NCBI GenBank assembly: GCA_021300355.1 | Contig: JAJTEF010000026.1 | Coordinates: forward strand, 1 to 34,987 | Length of the DNA stretch: 34,987 nucleotides | Source of the DNA: Sphingomonadaceae bacterium | Lineage (GTDB): Bacteria; Pseudomonadota; Alphaproteobacteria; Sphingomonadales; Sphingomonadaceae | Reading direction: 5' to 3' | Part shown: positions 7,557 to 18,066 of the stretch, in pieces | How the letters are laid out: every line of letters starts with the position of its first letter | Position numbering within the stretch: position 1 is the first letter of the stretch | The notes under the pieces: generated by a model | What the model was told of the DNA's origin: nothing | What the model saw: the letters and a program-made list of their open reading frames with translations, nothing else | Databases searched by the model: none | Translations under genes and position numbers: made by a program

Positions 7557-8126
7557 TTAAGGCCATTGGCGAATGATATGCGTGGGGTCGGGGCGCGGCC
7601 GCTCTTCAAGAGGCAGGGCCGGGGACCCCATGAAGAATAGCCCCGCAATTTGCTCGTCGCCGGTACAAATCGCCTTGCGCACGCTGTCGTCGTATGTCGC
7701 CCAACCGGTAATCCAGCTTCCGACAAAGCCATGTGCATGCGCCGCATGCAACACATTCATGCCGACGGCGCCAACGCTGAGTTGCTGTTCCCACAAAGGA
7801 ATTTTTGCGCTCGGCTGCGGCGCGTACACCAAAAGGACAAGCGTTGGGGCCATGCGCGACGGAGATACTGCTGCGTCAATCTGTGCAGGCCGCGCGTCGG
7901 GATTGGCAGCGGTGAATGCATGTGTGAGGAGATCAGCAAAGGCGCTGCGGTCGGTGATCTCGACAAAACGCCACGGAAATAGCTTGCCATGGTCGGGGGT
8001 ACGCGTAGCGGTCTGCAATATGCGGTTAAGCGTGGCTTGGTCGGGAGCGGGTTCCACCATGTCGCGTGGTTTGCCAGACCTGCGGGTTTCGAGATAGCGG
8101 GTTACGGAGGAGAGGTCGTTGAACAT
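7557..8126 (-). CDS. Nitroreductase-family FMN oxidoreductase
   Basis: The 189-residue protein resembles the small YdjA-like nitroreductases: YLETRRSGKPRDMVEP at the N-terminus (the RRS that contacts FMN phosphate), RTPDHGKLFPWRFVEI near residue 50, the SVGAVGMNVLHAAHAHGFVG helix, and GFVGSWITGW. These flavoproteins are cytoplasmic dimers that reduce nitro compounds, quinones or other acceptors with NAD(P)H; the physiological substrate is usually unknown. I use the ATG at 8124-8126 because AGGGAG lies about six bases upstream and the family begins here; an ATG at 8162 would add 12 residues. It is divergent from the POT transporter gene and followed by the GntR gene in the same direction, so the two may share a transcript. 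Confidence 0.85.
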   Translation of the reverse strand: MFNDLSSVTRYLETRRSGKPRDMVEPAPDQATLNRILQTATRTPDHGKLFPWRFVEITDRSAFADLLTHAFTAANPDARPAQIDAAVSPSRMAPTLVLLVYAPQPSAKIPLWEQQLSVGAVGMNVLHAAHAHGFVGSWITGWATYDDSVRKAICTGDEQIAGLFFMGSPALPLEERPRPDPTHIIRQWP

Positions 8127-8259
8127 TCCACTCCCTTCGACGAATTTTGACGGTATCCGCAATTAAATTCTTCACACGCGCAATTTTTTCGGTAGGTTCG
8201 CGGGCAATCGTTCCTTTCAATGGAACATCAAACATAACAGAAATGAGGGGTTTCGCTCG

Positions 8260-9786
8260 ATGGCGACATCATACGCGCAAGATGGAGATGCAGCAGGGAC
8301 ATTCCTTGGCCATCCCAAAGGTCTTTTCGTCTTATTCTTTGCCGAAATGTGGGAGCGCTTTTCCTATTACGGAATGCGCGCACTGCTGATATTTTATCTG
8401 ACAAAGCATTGGCTATTTTCGGATGAAAAATCGGGCGCCATTTATGGCGCGTACACGGCTTTGGTATATATCACGCCAGTGCTTGGCGGCTATTTGGCGG
8501 ACCGATGGCTCGGACAGCGAAAAGCGGTGACATATGGCGCTGTATTGTTGACCTTTGGACATCTGCTCATGGGCTTTGAAGGCACGGGCGGACAAGATAC
8601 TGCCTCGTTGAATATCTTCTGGCTTGCGCTGGCGTTCATTATCGTGGGATCTGGCTTTCTGAAGGCCAATATTTCCGTGATCGTCGGACAGCTCTATCCA
8701 CGCACTGACGTCCGTCGCGATGGTGCATATACCATTTTCTACATGGGCATTAACTTGGGCGCGGCGCTGGGCGCATTGCTCTGCGGTTATCTCGGTGAGA
8801 CCTATGGCTGGTCATATGGTTTTGGTGCTGCTGGCATCGGTATGTTGCTTGGCCTGATTGTATTTGTCGTATTCAAGCCTTTGTTGCTTGGACGCGGCGA
8901 ACCCGCTGATCCCGCCGCTTTGAATAAGCCTGTGATGGGGCTTAAGCTGGAGTGGCTTTTGTATTTGGTCGGCTTGGTCGTCGTTGCCGCTTGCTGGTGG
9001 CTGGTACAAAATCAGGCTATCGTTGGGACGATGCTTGGTATCGCCGGTGCCATTCTGGTTGCTTATGTTTTGTGGACTGCTGTTCGCAAGCTTGAACCAC
9101 ATGACCGTGACCGCATTTTTGCGGCGATGTTCCTGATCATTGGTTCGATCCTTTTCTGGGCCTTGTTTGAACAAGCTGGATCGTCGCTCAATCTGTTTAC
9201 GGACCGCCATGTCGATCGTGCTGGCGTTCCCGCATCAGTGTTCCAATCGTTGAACGCGATTTACATCGTCTTGCTTGCGCCGCTGTTTGCGTGGGCTTGG
9301 ACCGCGCTTGGCCGCAAGGGGCTTGAACCTTCTGCACCGGCGAAGTTCGGTTTGGGTATTGTACAACTCGGAATTGGTTTCCTCGTTCTGGTCGCAGGTT
9401 CTGCTGCCGCGGGCGCGGACAGCATGGTTCCAGTGTTGTTCATTTTCCTCATCTACCTGTTCCACACGACCGGCGAATTGTGCCTGTCACCTGTAGGCCT
9501 AAGCGCCATGAACCGCCTCGCGCCTGCACATCTTGCGTCGTTGATCATGGGCACATGGTTCTTCGCGTCGGCTACCGGTAATTTCGTAGCGGGCCTCATC
9601 GCCTCTGCAACGGGTTCTGAAGCTGCATCCGGTGAAGGGGCTGGCCGCGAAGTCGTTATGGCTGTGTATAGCCAAATCGGCTGGATCGCGATTGGCGTAG
9701 GTGTTGCGGTTGTCGTAATCTCGCCGCTCATCAAGAAACTGATGCACCTCGACACCTTGCGTGATGACGGCAATCTTGAAGGTTAG
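8260..9786 (+). CDS. POT-family proton-dependent oligopeptide transporter
   Basis: The 508-residue protein is a polytopic inner-membrane carrier with about 12-14 hydrophobic helices. It has the POT signature EMWERFSYYGMRA (the ExxERFxYYG motif that couples proton and peptide transport) near residue 29 and the second family motif FYMGINLGA around 163-171. In this family the motif drives symport of di- and tripeptides with protons; some members carry nitrate or other compounds. GAGGGG stands upstream of the ATG at 8260. The two exported amidohydrolases directly downstream, in the same direction and only about 57 bases away, suggest a unit that cleaves and takes up peptides or peptide-like amides; that link is an inference. 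Confidence 0.92.
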   Translation: MATSYAQDGDAAGTFLGHPKGLFVLFFAEMWERFSYYGMRALLIFYLTKHWLFSDEKSGAIYGAYTALVYITPVLGGYLADRWLGQRKAVTYGAVLLTFGHLLMGFEGTGGQDTASLNIFWLALAFIIVGSGFLKANISVIVGQLYPRTDVRRDGAYTIFYMGINLGAALGALLCGYLGETYGWSYGFGAAGIGMLLGLIVFVVFKPLLLGRGEPADPAALNKPVMGLKLEWLLYLVGLVVVAACWWLVQNQAIVGTMLGIAGAILVAYVLWTAVRKLEPHDRDRIFAAMFLIIGSILFWALFEQAGSSLNLFTDRHVDRAGVPASVFQSLNAIYIVLLAPLFAWAWTALGRKGLEPSAPAKFGLGIVQLGIGFLVLVAGSAAAGADSMVPVLFIFLIYLFHTTGELCLSPVGLSAMNRLAPAHLASLIMGTWFFASATGNFVAGLIASATGSEAASGEGAGREVVMAVYSQIGWIAIGVGVAVVVISPLIKKLMHLDTLRDDGNLEG

Positions 9787-9843
9787 GCAGAAGCAGGCGA
9801 AGCTGCTGCCGCTGGCATTCGCCCCACAAATTGGAGTTAAGTG

Positions 9844-11247
9844 ATGGCAAAGTTTAATGCATTGCGCAGCGCATATCTTGTGCTGCCGCTGGCTCTTATG
9901 GCCTGTTCAAACGCGGAAGGCCCAAAGACGCTTTCTGCGGCACTTGTTGCAAAGCCGGTGGAAAAGGCACCTGTGCCGTTCCCGTCGACATATAAGGCAT
10001 ATCCCGGCGTTGCTACCGCCATCCGTAATGTCACCATTTATGATGGCGAAGGTGGCAAAATCGAAAATGGCGTGGTGTTCATTTCTGGCGGCAAGATTAG
10101 CAGCGTCGGTGGGCCGGACACTGCTATACCTTCGGGTACGGTGGTTGTGGACGGTGCAGGCAAGTTTGTGACGCCAGGCATCATCGATATCCATTCACAT
10201 CTCGGGGATTATCCTACGCCATCGGTCGAAGCGCATAGCGACGGGAACGAAGCGACATCGCCGATTACGCCCGAAGTTTGGGCGGAACACAGCGTGTGGC
10301 CACAGGATCCAGGTTTTAGCCGCGCACTCGCCAATGGCGGCGTCACTGCGCTTCAGGTTCTGCCCGGATCGGCTAACCTGATGGGTGGCCGCTCCGTTGT
10401 CCTAAAGAATGTCTATGCGCGCACGGTGCAGGGTATGAAGTTTCCGGGCGCGCCGTACGGTATGAAAATGGCCTGCGGCGAAAACCCGAAGCGTGTTTAT
10501 GGCAGCAAGGGGCGCATGCCCTCAACCCGCATGGGCAACATAGCCGTGAACCGTCAGACATGGATTAAGGCGCAGGATTACAAGAAAAAACGCGACAGCG
10601 GTAAGGAATATACCCGCGATCTCGGCCTTGAAACGCTTGCTGGTGTTCTGGATGGCGACATCTCGATCCAGAACCATTGCTATCGCGCCGACGAAATGGC
10701 GCTCGTTCTCGATATGGCGAAGGAATTTGGCTACAAGGTCTCGACATTCCACCACGCTGTTGAAAGCTACAAGATAGCTGATTTGCTGCGCGACAATGGC
10801 GTGTGTTCCGCCGTTTGGGCGGACTGGTGGGGTTTCAAGATGGAAGCCTATGACGCGATCCCTGAAAATGCCGCGATATTGCACAACACGGGCGCTTGTG
10901 TGGTCATTCACTCGGATGATGAAAACCAGATCCAGCGTCTGAACCAAGAAGCGGCAAAGGCGCAGGCCGATGGTCGCCGGATGGGTATCAATATCAGCGA
11001 TGCTGAAGTCATCAAATGGCTGACATATAACCCTGCCAAGGCACTTGGCATTTCGGACAAAACCGGCAGCTTGAAGCCCGGTAAAATGGCCGATCTGGTG
11101 TTGTGGAATGGCAATCCGCTCAGCGTGTACGCACGGCCTGATAAGGTTTGGATTGATGGCGCGTTGATGTTTGATGCAAGTAACCCGAAAATACGCCCGG
11201 TCAGCGACTTTGAGCTTGGCCAACCCGGTGAAGGAGATGTGAAATGA
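9844..11247 (+). CDS. Lipoprotein amidohydrolase (metal-dependent, imidazolonepropionase-like)
   Basis: The 467-residue protein begins with a lipoprotein signal ending in the lipobox LALMAC (Cys21), so it is probably anchored on the periplasmic face of a membrane. The amidohydrolase fold follows. VTPGIIDIHSHLGDYP holds the HxH metal pair (His117, His119), and further candidate ligands are His278 (NHCYRADE), His303/304 (FHHAVE) and His356/Asp358 (HSDDEN). The C-terminal strand GSLKPGKMADLVLWNGNPL is typical. The substrate is unknown; relatives include peptidases acting on X-Pro or X-Arg dipeptides and imidazolonepropionase. The start is the ATG at 9844, with GGAG upstream. The gene lies behind the POT transporter and overlaps the second amidohydrolase gene by four bases (ATGA). 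Confidence 0.85.
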   Translation: MAKFNALRSAYLVLPLALMACSNAEGPKTLSAALVAKPVEKAPVPFPSTYKAYPGVATAIRNVTIYDGEGGKIENGVVFISGGKISSVGGPDTAIPSGTVVVDGAGKFVTPGIIDIHSHLGDYPTPSVEAHSDGNEATSPITPEVWAEHSVWPQDPGFSRALANGGVTALQVLPGSANLMGGRSVVLKNVYARTVQGMKFPGAPYGMKMACGENPKRVYGSKGRMPSTRMGNIAVNRQTWIKAQDYKKKRDSGKEYTRDLGLETLAGVLDGDISIQNHCYRADEMALVLDMAKEFGYKVSTFHHAVESYKIADLLRDNGVCSAVWADWWGFKMEAYDAIPENAAILHNTGACVVIHSDDENQIQRLNQEAAKAQADGRRMGINISDAEVIKWLTYNPAKALGISDKTGSLKPGKMADLVLWNGNPLSVYARPDKVWIDGALMFDASNPKIRPVSDFELGQPGEGDVK

Positions 11248-12536
11248 GGCATTTCCTCTATGCTGCCGCCGCGCTTGCGGCTTTTGCGACACCCGTTTCG
11301 GCTGAAACGATAGCCATCACCGGCGGCCGCGTCGTGATTGGCGATGGTAGTGCACCTATTGAAGGCGGCACTGTGGTTGTCCGCGATGGCGTTGTCGTTG
11401 CTGCTGGTGCCGGTGTTGCAGTCCCGTCGGGCGCACGTCGCATCGACGCCGCAGGCAAATGGGTAACCCCCGGCGTTTTCGCGGGCTTTACCCGTCTTGG
11501 CCTTGCTGAAGTAGATGCCGTTAACGGCACGAACGACAAAAGCGGCGGTCGAAGCGGTTTCTCGGCCGCGATCGACGTTGCGCCTGCGATTGATCCGTTC
11601 CGGACGCCATTCGCGGTTAACCGTTCAGCGGGCGTAACGCGCGCAGTCGTTGCACCTGAAGGCGCCAATTCTATTTTTGCAGGGCAGGGGGCCATTGCGG
11701 ATCTGGGCGCTGATAGTAATCCGGTTACCAAGGCACGTGCATTTCAGTTTGCCGAATTCGGTGAAGATGGCGCGGATGCCGCTGGCGGAAGCCGCGCTGG
11801 AACGCATCTGCATTTTCGCGCGATGTTGCGTGAAGCGCAGGATTACGCCGCAGGGCGTGGTACCTTTGATGATGATTTGCTGAAAGCAGAAGACGCCAAG
11901 GCTTTGTTATCGGTACTTCGCGGCGAAACGCGTCTTTTGATCCATGTCGAAGGCGCAAATGATATGCTTCGGCTCATTGAGTTGAAACGCGACTTCCCAT
12001 CGATCAAAATGGTATTTGTTGGCGTAAGCGAAGGATGGCGGGTTGCACCGCAACTCGCGCAAGCCCGTATTCCCGTTATCGCGTCGGCGTTGAACGACTT
12101 GCCAGCATCGTTTGAAATGCTGGGTGCCACGCAGAGCAATATCGGTCGCATGAAAGATGCCGGTGTGCAGGTTGCCATTGGCATGATCAATGACCGCGAT
12201 TCGCACCAATTGCGTTACACGACGCAATATGCAGGCAATATCGTAAGCCTTGAACGCGTACCCGGTGCGACTGGCCTGACATGGGATGAAGCATTTGCCG
12301 CGATAAGCTCGGTTCCGGCCAATATCATGGGTGTTGGTGACCGTTTGGGTAGCCTCAAGGCCGGCAAAGCCGCTGACGTCGTTGTTTGGGATGGCGATCC
12401 GCTTGAGCTGTCTTCTACGCCGACCACAGTGATCATCGACGGCGTCGAACAACCCCTGGGCAACCGGCAAAATCGACTGCGTGACCGCTATGCAAGGCCA
12501 ACAGAAGGTGATTTGCCAAAGGCATATGATCGTTGA
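11244..12536 (+). CDS. Exported amidohydrolase-like protein lacking the HxH metal motif
   Basis: The 430-residue protein has a Sec signal peptide (cleavage expected after VSA at residue 20) and the amidohydrolase frame: the small beta domain at both ends and KAADVVVWDGDPLELSS near the C-terminus. Where the family has GxxDxHxH, this protein reads VTPGVFAGFTRLG (residues 74-86), with no histidine pair. The second barrel histidine region is also changed (MVFVGVSEGWRVA). One His remains in LLIHVEGAND. It may therefore be a non-catalytic partner, or use a different metal site. The ATGA overlap with the preceding, apparently active lipoprotein amidohydrolase implies co-translation and perhaps a heteromeric complex. 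No substrate can be named. Confidence 0.8.
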   Translation: MRHFLYAAAALAAFATPVSAETIAITGGRVVIGDGSAPIEGGTVVVRDGVVVAAGAGVAVPSGARRIDAAGKWVTPGVFAGFTRLGLAEVDAVNGTNDKSGGRSGFSAAIDVAPAIDPFRTPFAVNRSAGVTRAVVAPEGANSIFAGQGAIADLGADSNPVTKARAFQFAEFGEDGADAAGGSRAGTHLHFRAMLREAQDYAAGRGTFDDDLLKAEDAKALLSVLRGETRLLIHVEGANDMLRLIELKRDFPSIKMVFVGVSEGWRVAPQLAQARIPVIASALNDLPASFEMLGATQSNIGRMKDAGVQVAIGMINDRDSHQLRYTTQYAGNIVSLERVPGATGLTWDEAFAAISSVPANIMGVGDRLGSLKAGKAADVVVWDGDPLELSSTPTTVIIDGVEQPLGNRQNRLRDRYARPTEGDLPKAYDR

Positions 12537-12586
12537 TTTAATGGTCTGCGATTGAGCGAACATATCCGGCGGCGGGAGTAGAGGTT

Positions 12587-13260
12587 ATGAGCGAATATGT
12601 CTTCTTGACTGCCGCGTCGCTATTGTTTGTCGGCAGCCATTTTCTCATGTCGCATCCTTGGCGCGCGGATATGGTCAGGAGATTCGGTGCAAACGGGTTT
12701 CTGGGGCTTTATTCGCTCGTCTCGTTCGCAACATTTGGCTGGATGCTTTTTGAATTTGGGCGAGTAGCAAAAGGTGATGTTCTGTGGCCAGCGAGTGACG
12801 CTGTTTGGATAGTTGCAAGCGTGCTGACTTTAGTCGCCGCTGTCTTGTTTTCCGGATCGTTCATTCGCAACCCGTCATTGCCGGGTGTGCCCGACACTAT
12901 GGCGGGGCAAATACCCTCTGGCGTGTTTAAGGCAACCCGTCACCCGATGATGTGGGGCTTTGCACTGTGGGGCGTTGCGCATATCTTGGTCGCGCCGCGG
13001 ATCGACAATTTCATTTTTGCCGGCAGCTTGGTTTTCCTCGCGCTGGTGGGTTCAAAGGCGCAGGAAATCAAGAAACGCAAGCTTATGGGCGCCGAATGGG
13101 ACGGGTGGCTGGGCAGAACGCATTTCGCCATCCATCTCGTTGCCTTGTTTCAGGTCGGGATCGGTCCGTGGATTGCGGGCATAATCCTCTGGGCCGCCGC
13201 AACTTGGGCGCACCCATATTGGAATGTCGCTGGCGCTGGCCTGTTCCGGTGGTTTAGCCT

Positions 13261-13264
<4 letters not shown>
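12587..13264 (+). CDS. NnrU-family integral membrane protein
   Basis: The 225-residue protein has about six hydrophobic segments and the NnrU family's features: GSHFLMSHPWRADMVRRFG at residues 16-34, GLYSLVSFATFGWM, TRHPMMWGFALWGVAH near 118-133, and LGRTHFAIH further on. NnrU proteins are linked to nitrite/nitric-oxide metabolism in some bacteria, and a relative (ZISO) is a carotenoid isomerase in plants; the role in organisms without denitrification is not known. No denitrification genes are nearby. A GGGAG lies before the ATG at 12587. Its stop overlaps the convergent aldo/keto reductase stop by four bases. Confidence 0.85.
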
Positions 13265-14242
<978 letters not shown>

Positions 14243-14256
<14 letters not shown>

Positions 14257-15487
14257 GGGCGTTTTCCTTTTCGGGGGCTTCAATGGCGGTAGCGAGCGCA
14301 ACGTCCATTTGCACATTGCCCGTTGTCCGGAAAATATCGGGCAGCGTTTCGACCGCGATCAACAAAGCGAGTGGTTCCACAGGAATGCCAAGCGCAATAC
14401 ATATTGGCGCGATTGAGGTCACAAAGCTGACCGTTCCGGGAAGGCTTACCGCGCCCATAGAGGTCAGTGCAGCGATGAAAATTGCCGCACCATAATCGAA
14501 CGCGTCAAGCTCCACCCCAAACCAGTTTGCAACATAAAGCGCGACGGCAAGGTTCATTGCAGGGCCCGTGGCACGCAACAATGCCACCGCCATTGGTAAC
14601 ACCAAGCCGGCAGTAGACTCACGAACGCCCAACGCCTCTGACTTCTTCAACATCAACGGAAGGCTGGCCAAGGATGATTGTGTGGATACGGCAAAGGCTT
14701 GAACCGGCGCAATCTGACGGGCAAAATCTCGGAAGCGCACTTTGCCGGCAAAAACCGCAATTGGATAAGCAAACGCGCCGACGATGATGCCGACGATGGA
14801 TACCGTGACGATATAATGCGCAACCGCGCCCAACGCGGCCAATCCGGATCGCGCGCCAACGACAAATGCCAACGCAAACACGCCGATGGGTGCGAGCTTT
14901 AGCACCCATTCAATGACGAGTATCATTGCGTCTGCAAGCGCGCTGAAAAATCCAGCCATGTGCGCCCGAGGCTCTTGCGCAAGCCGTGTCACGGCAAAGG
15001 CAAAGACGAGCGTGAAAATCAGAAGTGGCAAGATGGAGTCGCTTGCTGCGGCTGAAATTGGATTGGTTGGAACCAACGCAACGACGAAATCACGCAAACT
15101 TGGCTGTTCGGCTACCGCTGGCGCGGTTGTCAGCGCCGAGCGTAGAGCGGCGGCACTTTCTTGTGGCATGGGCCAAAGTGAAAGCACCATTGGCGTCAAC
15201 AGCGCGCCCAATGCAGCCGACATGAACATCATCACGACGATCCAGCTGATGGTGCGCGCTGCCATCGGTCCGGCCCGCGCGGCTTCGGCGCTTTTGACTA
15301 TTCCAGTGATAACCAATGCGACCACCAACGGAACAACAGTCATGCGAAGGCCGTTGAGCCATAATGTTCCTACAATATCGAGGATCAAATCCAGTTTTTC
15401 GCCAGCGGCAGGGAACTGCGCGGTCACGAAAATGCCGAGGGCAAGGCCAATAACAAGGGCGATAAGAATACGGGTAGCGTTTGACAT
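14243..15487 (-). CDS. Dicarboxylate/amino acid:cation symporter (DAACS/SLC1 family)
   Basis: The 414-residue inner-membrane protein has the glutamate/dicarboxylate symporter pattern: hydrophobic N-terminal helices ([18 protein letters not shown]), [20 protein letters not shown] with the conserved loop, then the re-entrant hairpin [15 protein letters not shown], the [20 protein letters not shown] helix corresponding to the substrate/Na+ site, and [17 protein letters not shown]. The serine-rich hairpin and the NMDGT-like region (here RATGPAMN) differ somewhat from GltP/DctA, so the substrate cannot be fixed. I chose the ATG at 15485-15487, where the transporter begins; the frame stays open far upstream but that part does not look like protein. 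The ribosome binding site is weak. It diverges from glmM across about 96 bases. Confidence 0.88.
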
Positions 15488-15583
15488 AGGATCGGGTCTT
15501 GCCAGCCCATCGCTCCCTATGCAAGGGAGAGGCTTGGCAGCGTGGAAATTCAAAACGTGAACCGCAAAACGGCAGGAAGCAAA

Positions 15584-16924
15584 ATGGCGCGCAAATATTT
15601 CGGAACGGACGGTATCAGAGGTCGCACCAATACCGGCGCCATGACACCGGAAATGGCGATGAAGGTCGGCCAGGCTGCAGGCACGCACTTCCTGCGCGGT
15701 GGGCATAAGCACCGGGTCGTCATCGGGAAAGATACGCGCTTGTCCGGCTATATGATAGAAAACGCGCTTGTGGCTGGATTTACCAGCGTGGGCATGGATG
15801 TGGTCCAGTTTGGCCCGATTCCGACCCCCGCTGTTGCACTCCTGACACGGTCCATGCGCGCAGACCTTGGCGTGATGATCTCTGCCAGCCATAATCCTTA
15901 TGAAGACAATGGCATCAAGCTGTTTGGGCCCGACGGATATAAATTATCCGATGCGGACGAACTGGCGATTGAGGCATTGCTGAGCGAGAGACTGACGCTT
16001 GCTGACGCCCCCGATATTGGCCGCGCGCGCCGTATCGAAGACAGCCGTGGACGGTATATCCATGCGGTAAAGGCGTCGGTGCCAGAACATATCCGTTTTG
16101 ATGGACTACATGTCGTGCTCGATTGCGCAAATGGTGCAGCTTATCAGGTTGCACCAACGGCCATTTGGGAACTGGGTGCGAAGGTAACCTCCATCGGGGT
16201 TGAGCCGAATGGCAAGAACATTAACGACAAGGTTGGGTCAACGCATGTTGCCACGCTTCAGGAAACCGTCGTTGCTTCAGGCGCGGATATTGGGATTGCG
16301 CTTGACGGTGATGCCGACCGGTTGATCGTTGTCGACGAACATGGCCAAGTGGTCGACGGTGACCAGATCATGGCGCTGCTTGGTTGTGCTATGCGCCGCG
16401 CGGGCAAACTTACGGGCGATGGTATCGTTGCGACCGTGATGTCCAACCTTGGGCTCGAGCGCTATTTGGAGAGCCAGCATTTAAAGCTCATCCGCGCAAA
16501 AGTCGGTGACCGCTATGTCCTCGAAGAAATGCGCAAGCACGGCATCAACGTTGGTGGCGAACAATCGGGGCATATGATCCTTTTGGATCATGCGACAACT
16601 GGCGACGGCACGATTGCTGCGCTTCAAGTATTGGCGCAGCTGGTCGAGAGCGGGAAGCCAGCCAGTGAAGTGCTGCATCTGTTCGATCCGGTGCCGCAGC
16701 TTTTGAAAAACGTCCGTTTCTCAGGCGGCAAGCCGTTGGAGGATGCGCACGTTCAGCAGGTTATAGCCGATGCTGAAGCCGAATTGGCCGGCACGGGCAG
16801 GCTCGTCATCCGCCCGTCGGGCACCGAACCCGTCATCCGCGTGATGGCGGAGGGAGATGATGCGGCGCAAGTCGAGCGCATCGTTGACGGCATCTGCGAC
16901 GCTGTGAGGGCGGCTGCGGCCTGA
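15584..16924 (+). CDS. glmM: Phosphoglucosamine mutase
   Basis: GlmM converts glucosamine-6-phosphate to glucosamine-1-phosphate on the way to UDP-GlcNAc for peptidoglycan and lipopolysaccharide. The 446-residue protein has the family length and all signatures: [15 protein letters not shown] at the N-terminus, the phosphoserine loop [17 protein letters not shown] (Ser around 102), the metal loop DGDADR, the sugar loop GGEQSGH, and the phosphate-binding [14 protein letters not shown] near the C-terminus. The ATG at 15584 has AGGAAG six bases upstream; an ATG at 15542 would add 14 non-conserved residues. Its stop overlaps the thiD start (TGATG), the first link of a glmM-thiD-rnhB run. Confidence 0.97.
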   Translation: MARKYFGTDGIRGRTNTGAMTPEMAMKVGQAAGTHFLRGGHKHRVVIGKDTRLSGYMIENALVAGFTSVGMDVVQFGPIPTPAVALLTRSMRADLGVMISASHNPYEDNGIKLFGPDGYKLSDADELAIEALLSERLTLADAPDIGRARRIEDSRGRYIHAVKASVPEHIRFDGLHVVLDCANGAAYQVAPTAIWELGAKVTSIGVEPNGKNINDKVGSTHVATLQETVVASGADIGIALDGDADRLIVVDEHGQVVDGDQIMALLGCAMRRAGKLTGDGIVATVMSNLGLERYLESQHLKLIRAKVGDRYVLEEMRKHGINVGGEQSGHMILLDHATTGDGTIAALQVLAQLVESGKPASEVLHLFDPVPQLLKNVRFSGGKPLEDAHVQQVIADAEAELAGTGRLVIRPSGTEPVIRVMAEGDDAAQVERIVDGICDAVRAAAA

Positions 16925-18066
16925 TGCCCCACAACACACCCGCGCGCATACTGATCATCGCTGGGTCCGACAGCGGCGGTGGCGCTGGTATTCAGGCGGA
17001 TATTAAGACGGTAACCATGCTCGGTGGGCATGCGATGACTGCGATTACCGCCATCACCGCGCAGAACACGCTGGGCGTCGATGCGGTGCATATGGTGCCA
17101 ACGCAGATGGTCATTGACCAGATCGCGGCCGTCGTGAGCGATATTGGCGTGGATGCCGTAAAAATCGGGATGATTGGAAATGCGGCCACGGCACATGCCG
17201 TTGCAGACAGCCTTTCGCAGCTGTCATGTCCCATCATATTCGACCCTGTCATGGTGGCGACCAGTGGCGCGGTGCTGGCGGATGCCGATACTATCGCTGC
17301 ATTTGAACGGCTTATGCGGCTTGCGACACTCACGACGCCCAATCTGCCTGAACTGCAGGCGCTCGGCGGAAAGGATAGCTTGCTGGGGCAGCGCATATCG
17401 TTGCTGATCAAAGGCGGGCATGCGGACGGCGACCAGATTGTGGATGAACTTTACGTCGCGCCGGGCCAAAGCGAAAGCTGGAGTGACGCGCGGATTGAAA
17501 CACGCAGTACCCACGGAACGGGTTGCACTTTGGCCACCGCGATTGCGACGGGGTTGGGGCAGGGCATGGAGTTAGTGCCAGCCATTGAACGTGCGCGCGT
17601 GTTCGTGCGCTTGGCGCTGCTGGATGCGCCGGGCCTTGGCCAAGGTCACGGGCCGATGGGGCACCAAGCCGTGCGCGAAGATGCGATGGTTGCCGGGCCC
17701 TCGCTCAATCATGTCACCGTTGGTTGCCGCAATTACGCGGCCTCTGTCGATTTTTACACAGCGCTCGGTCTTCAACAGATCGTCGACAGCCCCGACAACG
17801 GCTACGCGCGGTTTGAAATGCCCAATGGCGTTACCTTTTCGATCCACCAACATGATGATTGCGCGACATCGACCATAGTCTATTTTGAAAGCAAGCGGTT
17901 GGATGCATGGGTGACCGAACTCACCAGCCAAGGATATGTATTCGAACAGATGCCGCAGGACGAAAGCTGGGGTTGGCGCGAGGCGCGGTTGCTTGATCCC
18001 GCCGGGAATATGGTGTGTCTGTACCATGCGGGCGAGAACCGGCGATATCCCGCTTGGCGCATATGA
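16924..18066 (+). CDS. thiD: Hydroxymethylpyrimidine (phosphate) kinase fused to a C-terminal VOC/glyoxalase domain
   Basis: Residues 1-250 are ThiD, which phosphorylates HMP and HMP-P for thiamine synthesis. Visible are the substrate loop GSDSGGGAGIQADIKT (14-29), DPVMVATSG, TTPNLPEL, LIKGGH and the anion-hole motif THGTGCTLATAIA, ending with the usual GLGQGHGPMGH. The frame then continues, instead of stopping, into about 120 residues of a vicinal-oxygen-chelate domain (from residue 260: SLNHVTVGCRNYAASVDFYT, then RLLDPAGNMVCLYH), like glyoxalase/bleomycin-resistance proteins. An internal ATG at 17686 could start a separate VOC protein, but no good ribosome binding site precedes it. The stretch between PNLPEL and LIKGGH is short compared with E. 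coli ThiD. Overlaps: TGATG with glmM and ATGA with rnhB. Confidence 0.9.
   Translation: MPHNTPARILIIAGSDSGGGAGIQADIKTVTMLGGHAMTAITAITAQNTLGVDAVHMVPTQMVIDQIAAVVSDIGVDAVKIGMIGNAATAHAVADSLSQLSCPIIFDPVMVATSGAVLADADTIAAFERLMRLATLTTPNLPELQALGGKDSLLGQRISLLIKGGHADGDQIVDELYVAPGQSESWSDARIETRSTHGTGCTLATAIATGLGQGMELVPAIERARVFVRLALLDAPGLGQGHGPMGHQAVREDAMVAGPSLNHVTVGCRNYAASVDFYTALGLQQIVDSPDNGYARFEMPNGVTFSIHQHDDCATSTIVYFESKRLDAWVTELTSQGYVFEQMPQDESWGWREARLLDPAGNMVCLYHAGENRRYPAWRI

Noticed and set aside
8210-8226. Inverted repeat GTTCC-N7-GGAAC before the POT transporter
   Set aside because: Five-base arms at this spacing arise often by chance, and nothing links it to a regulator.
15488-15892. Long N-terminal extension of the symporter frame
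   Set aside because: The extra 135 residues are polar, rich in His and Cys, and overlap glmM antisense; the transporter begins at the ATG at 15487.
17330-17420. Short linker between PNLPEL and LIKGGH in ThiD as a fourth deletion
   Set aside because: It is about 13 residues shorter than in E. coli, but some alphaproteobacterial ThiD proteins may be naturally short there; without an alignment I do not claim a deletion.
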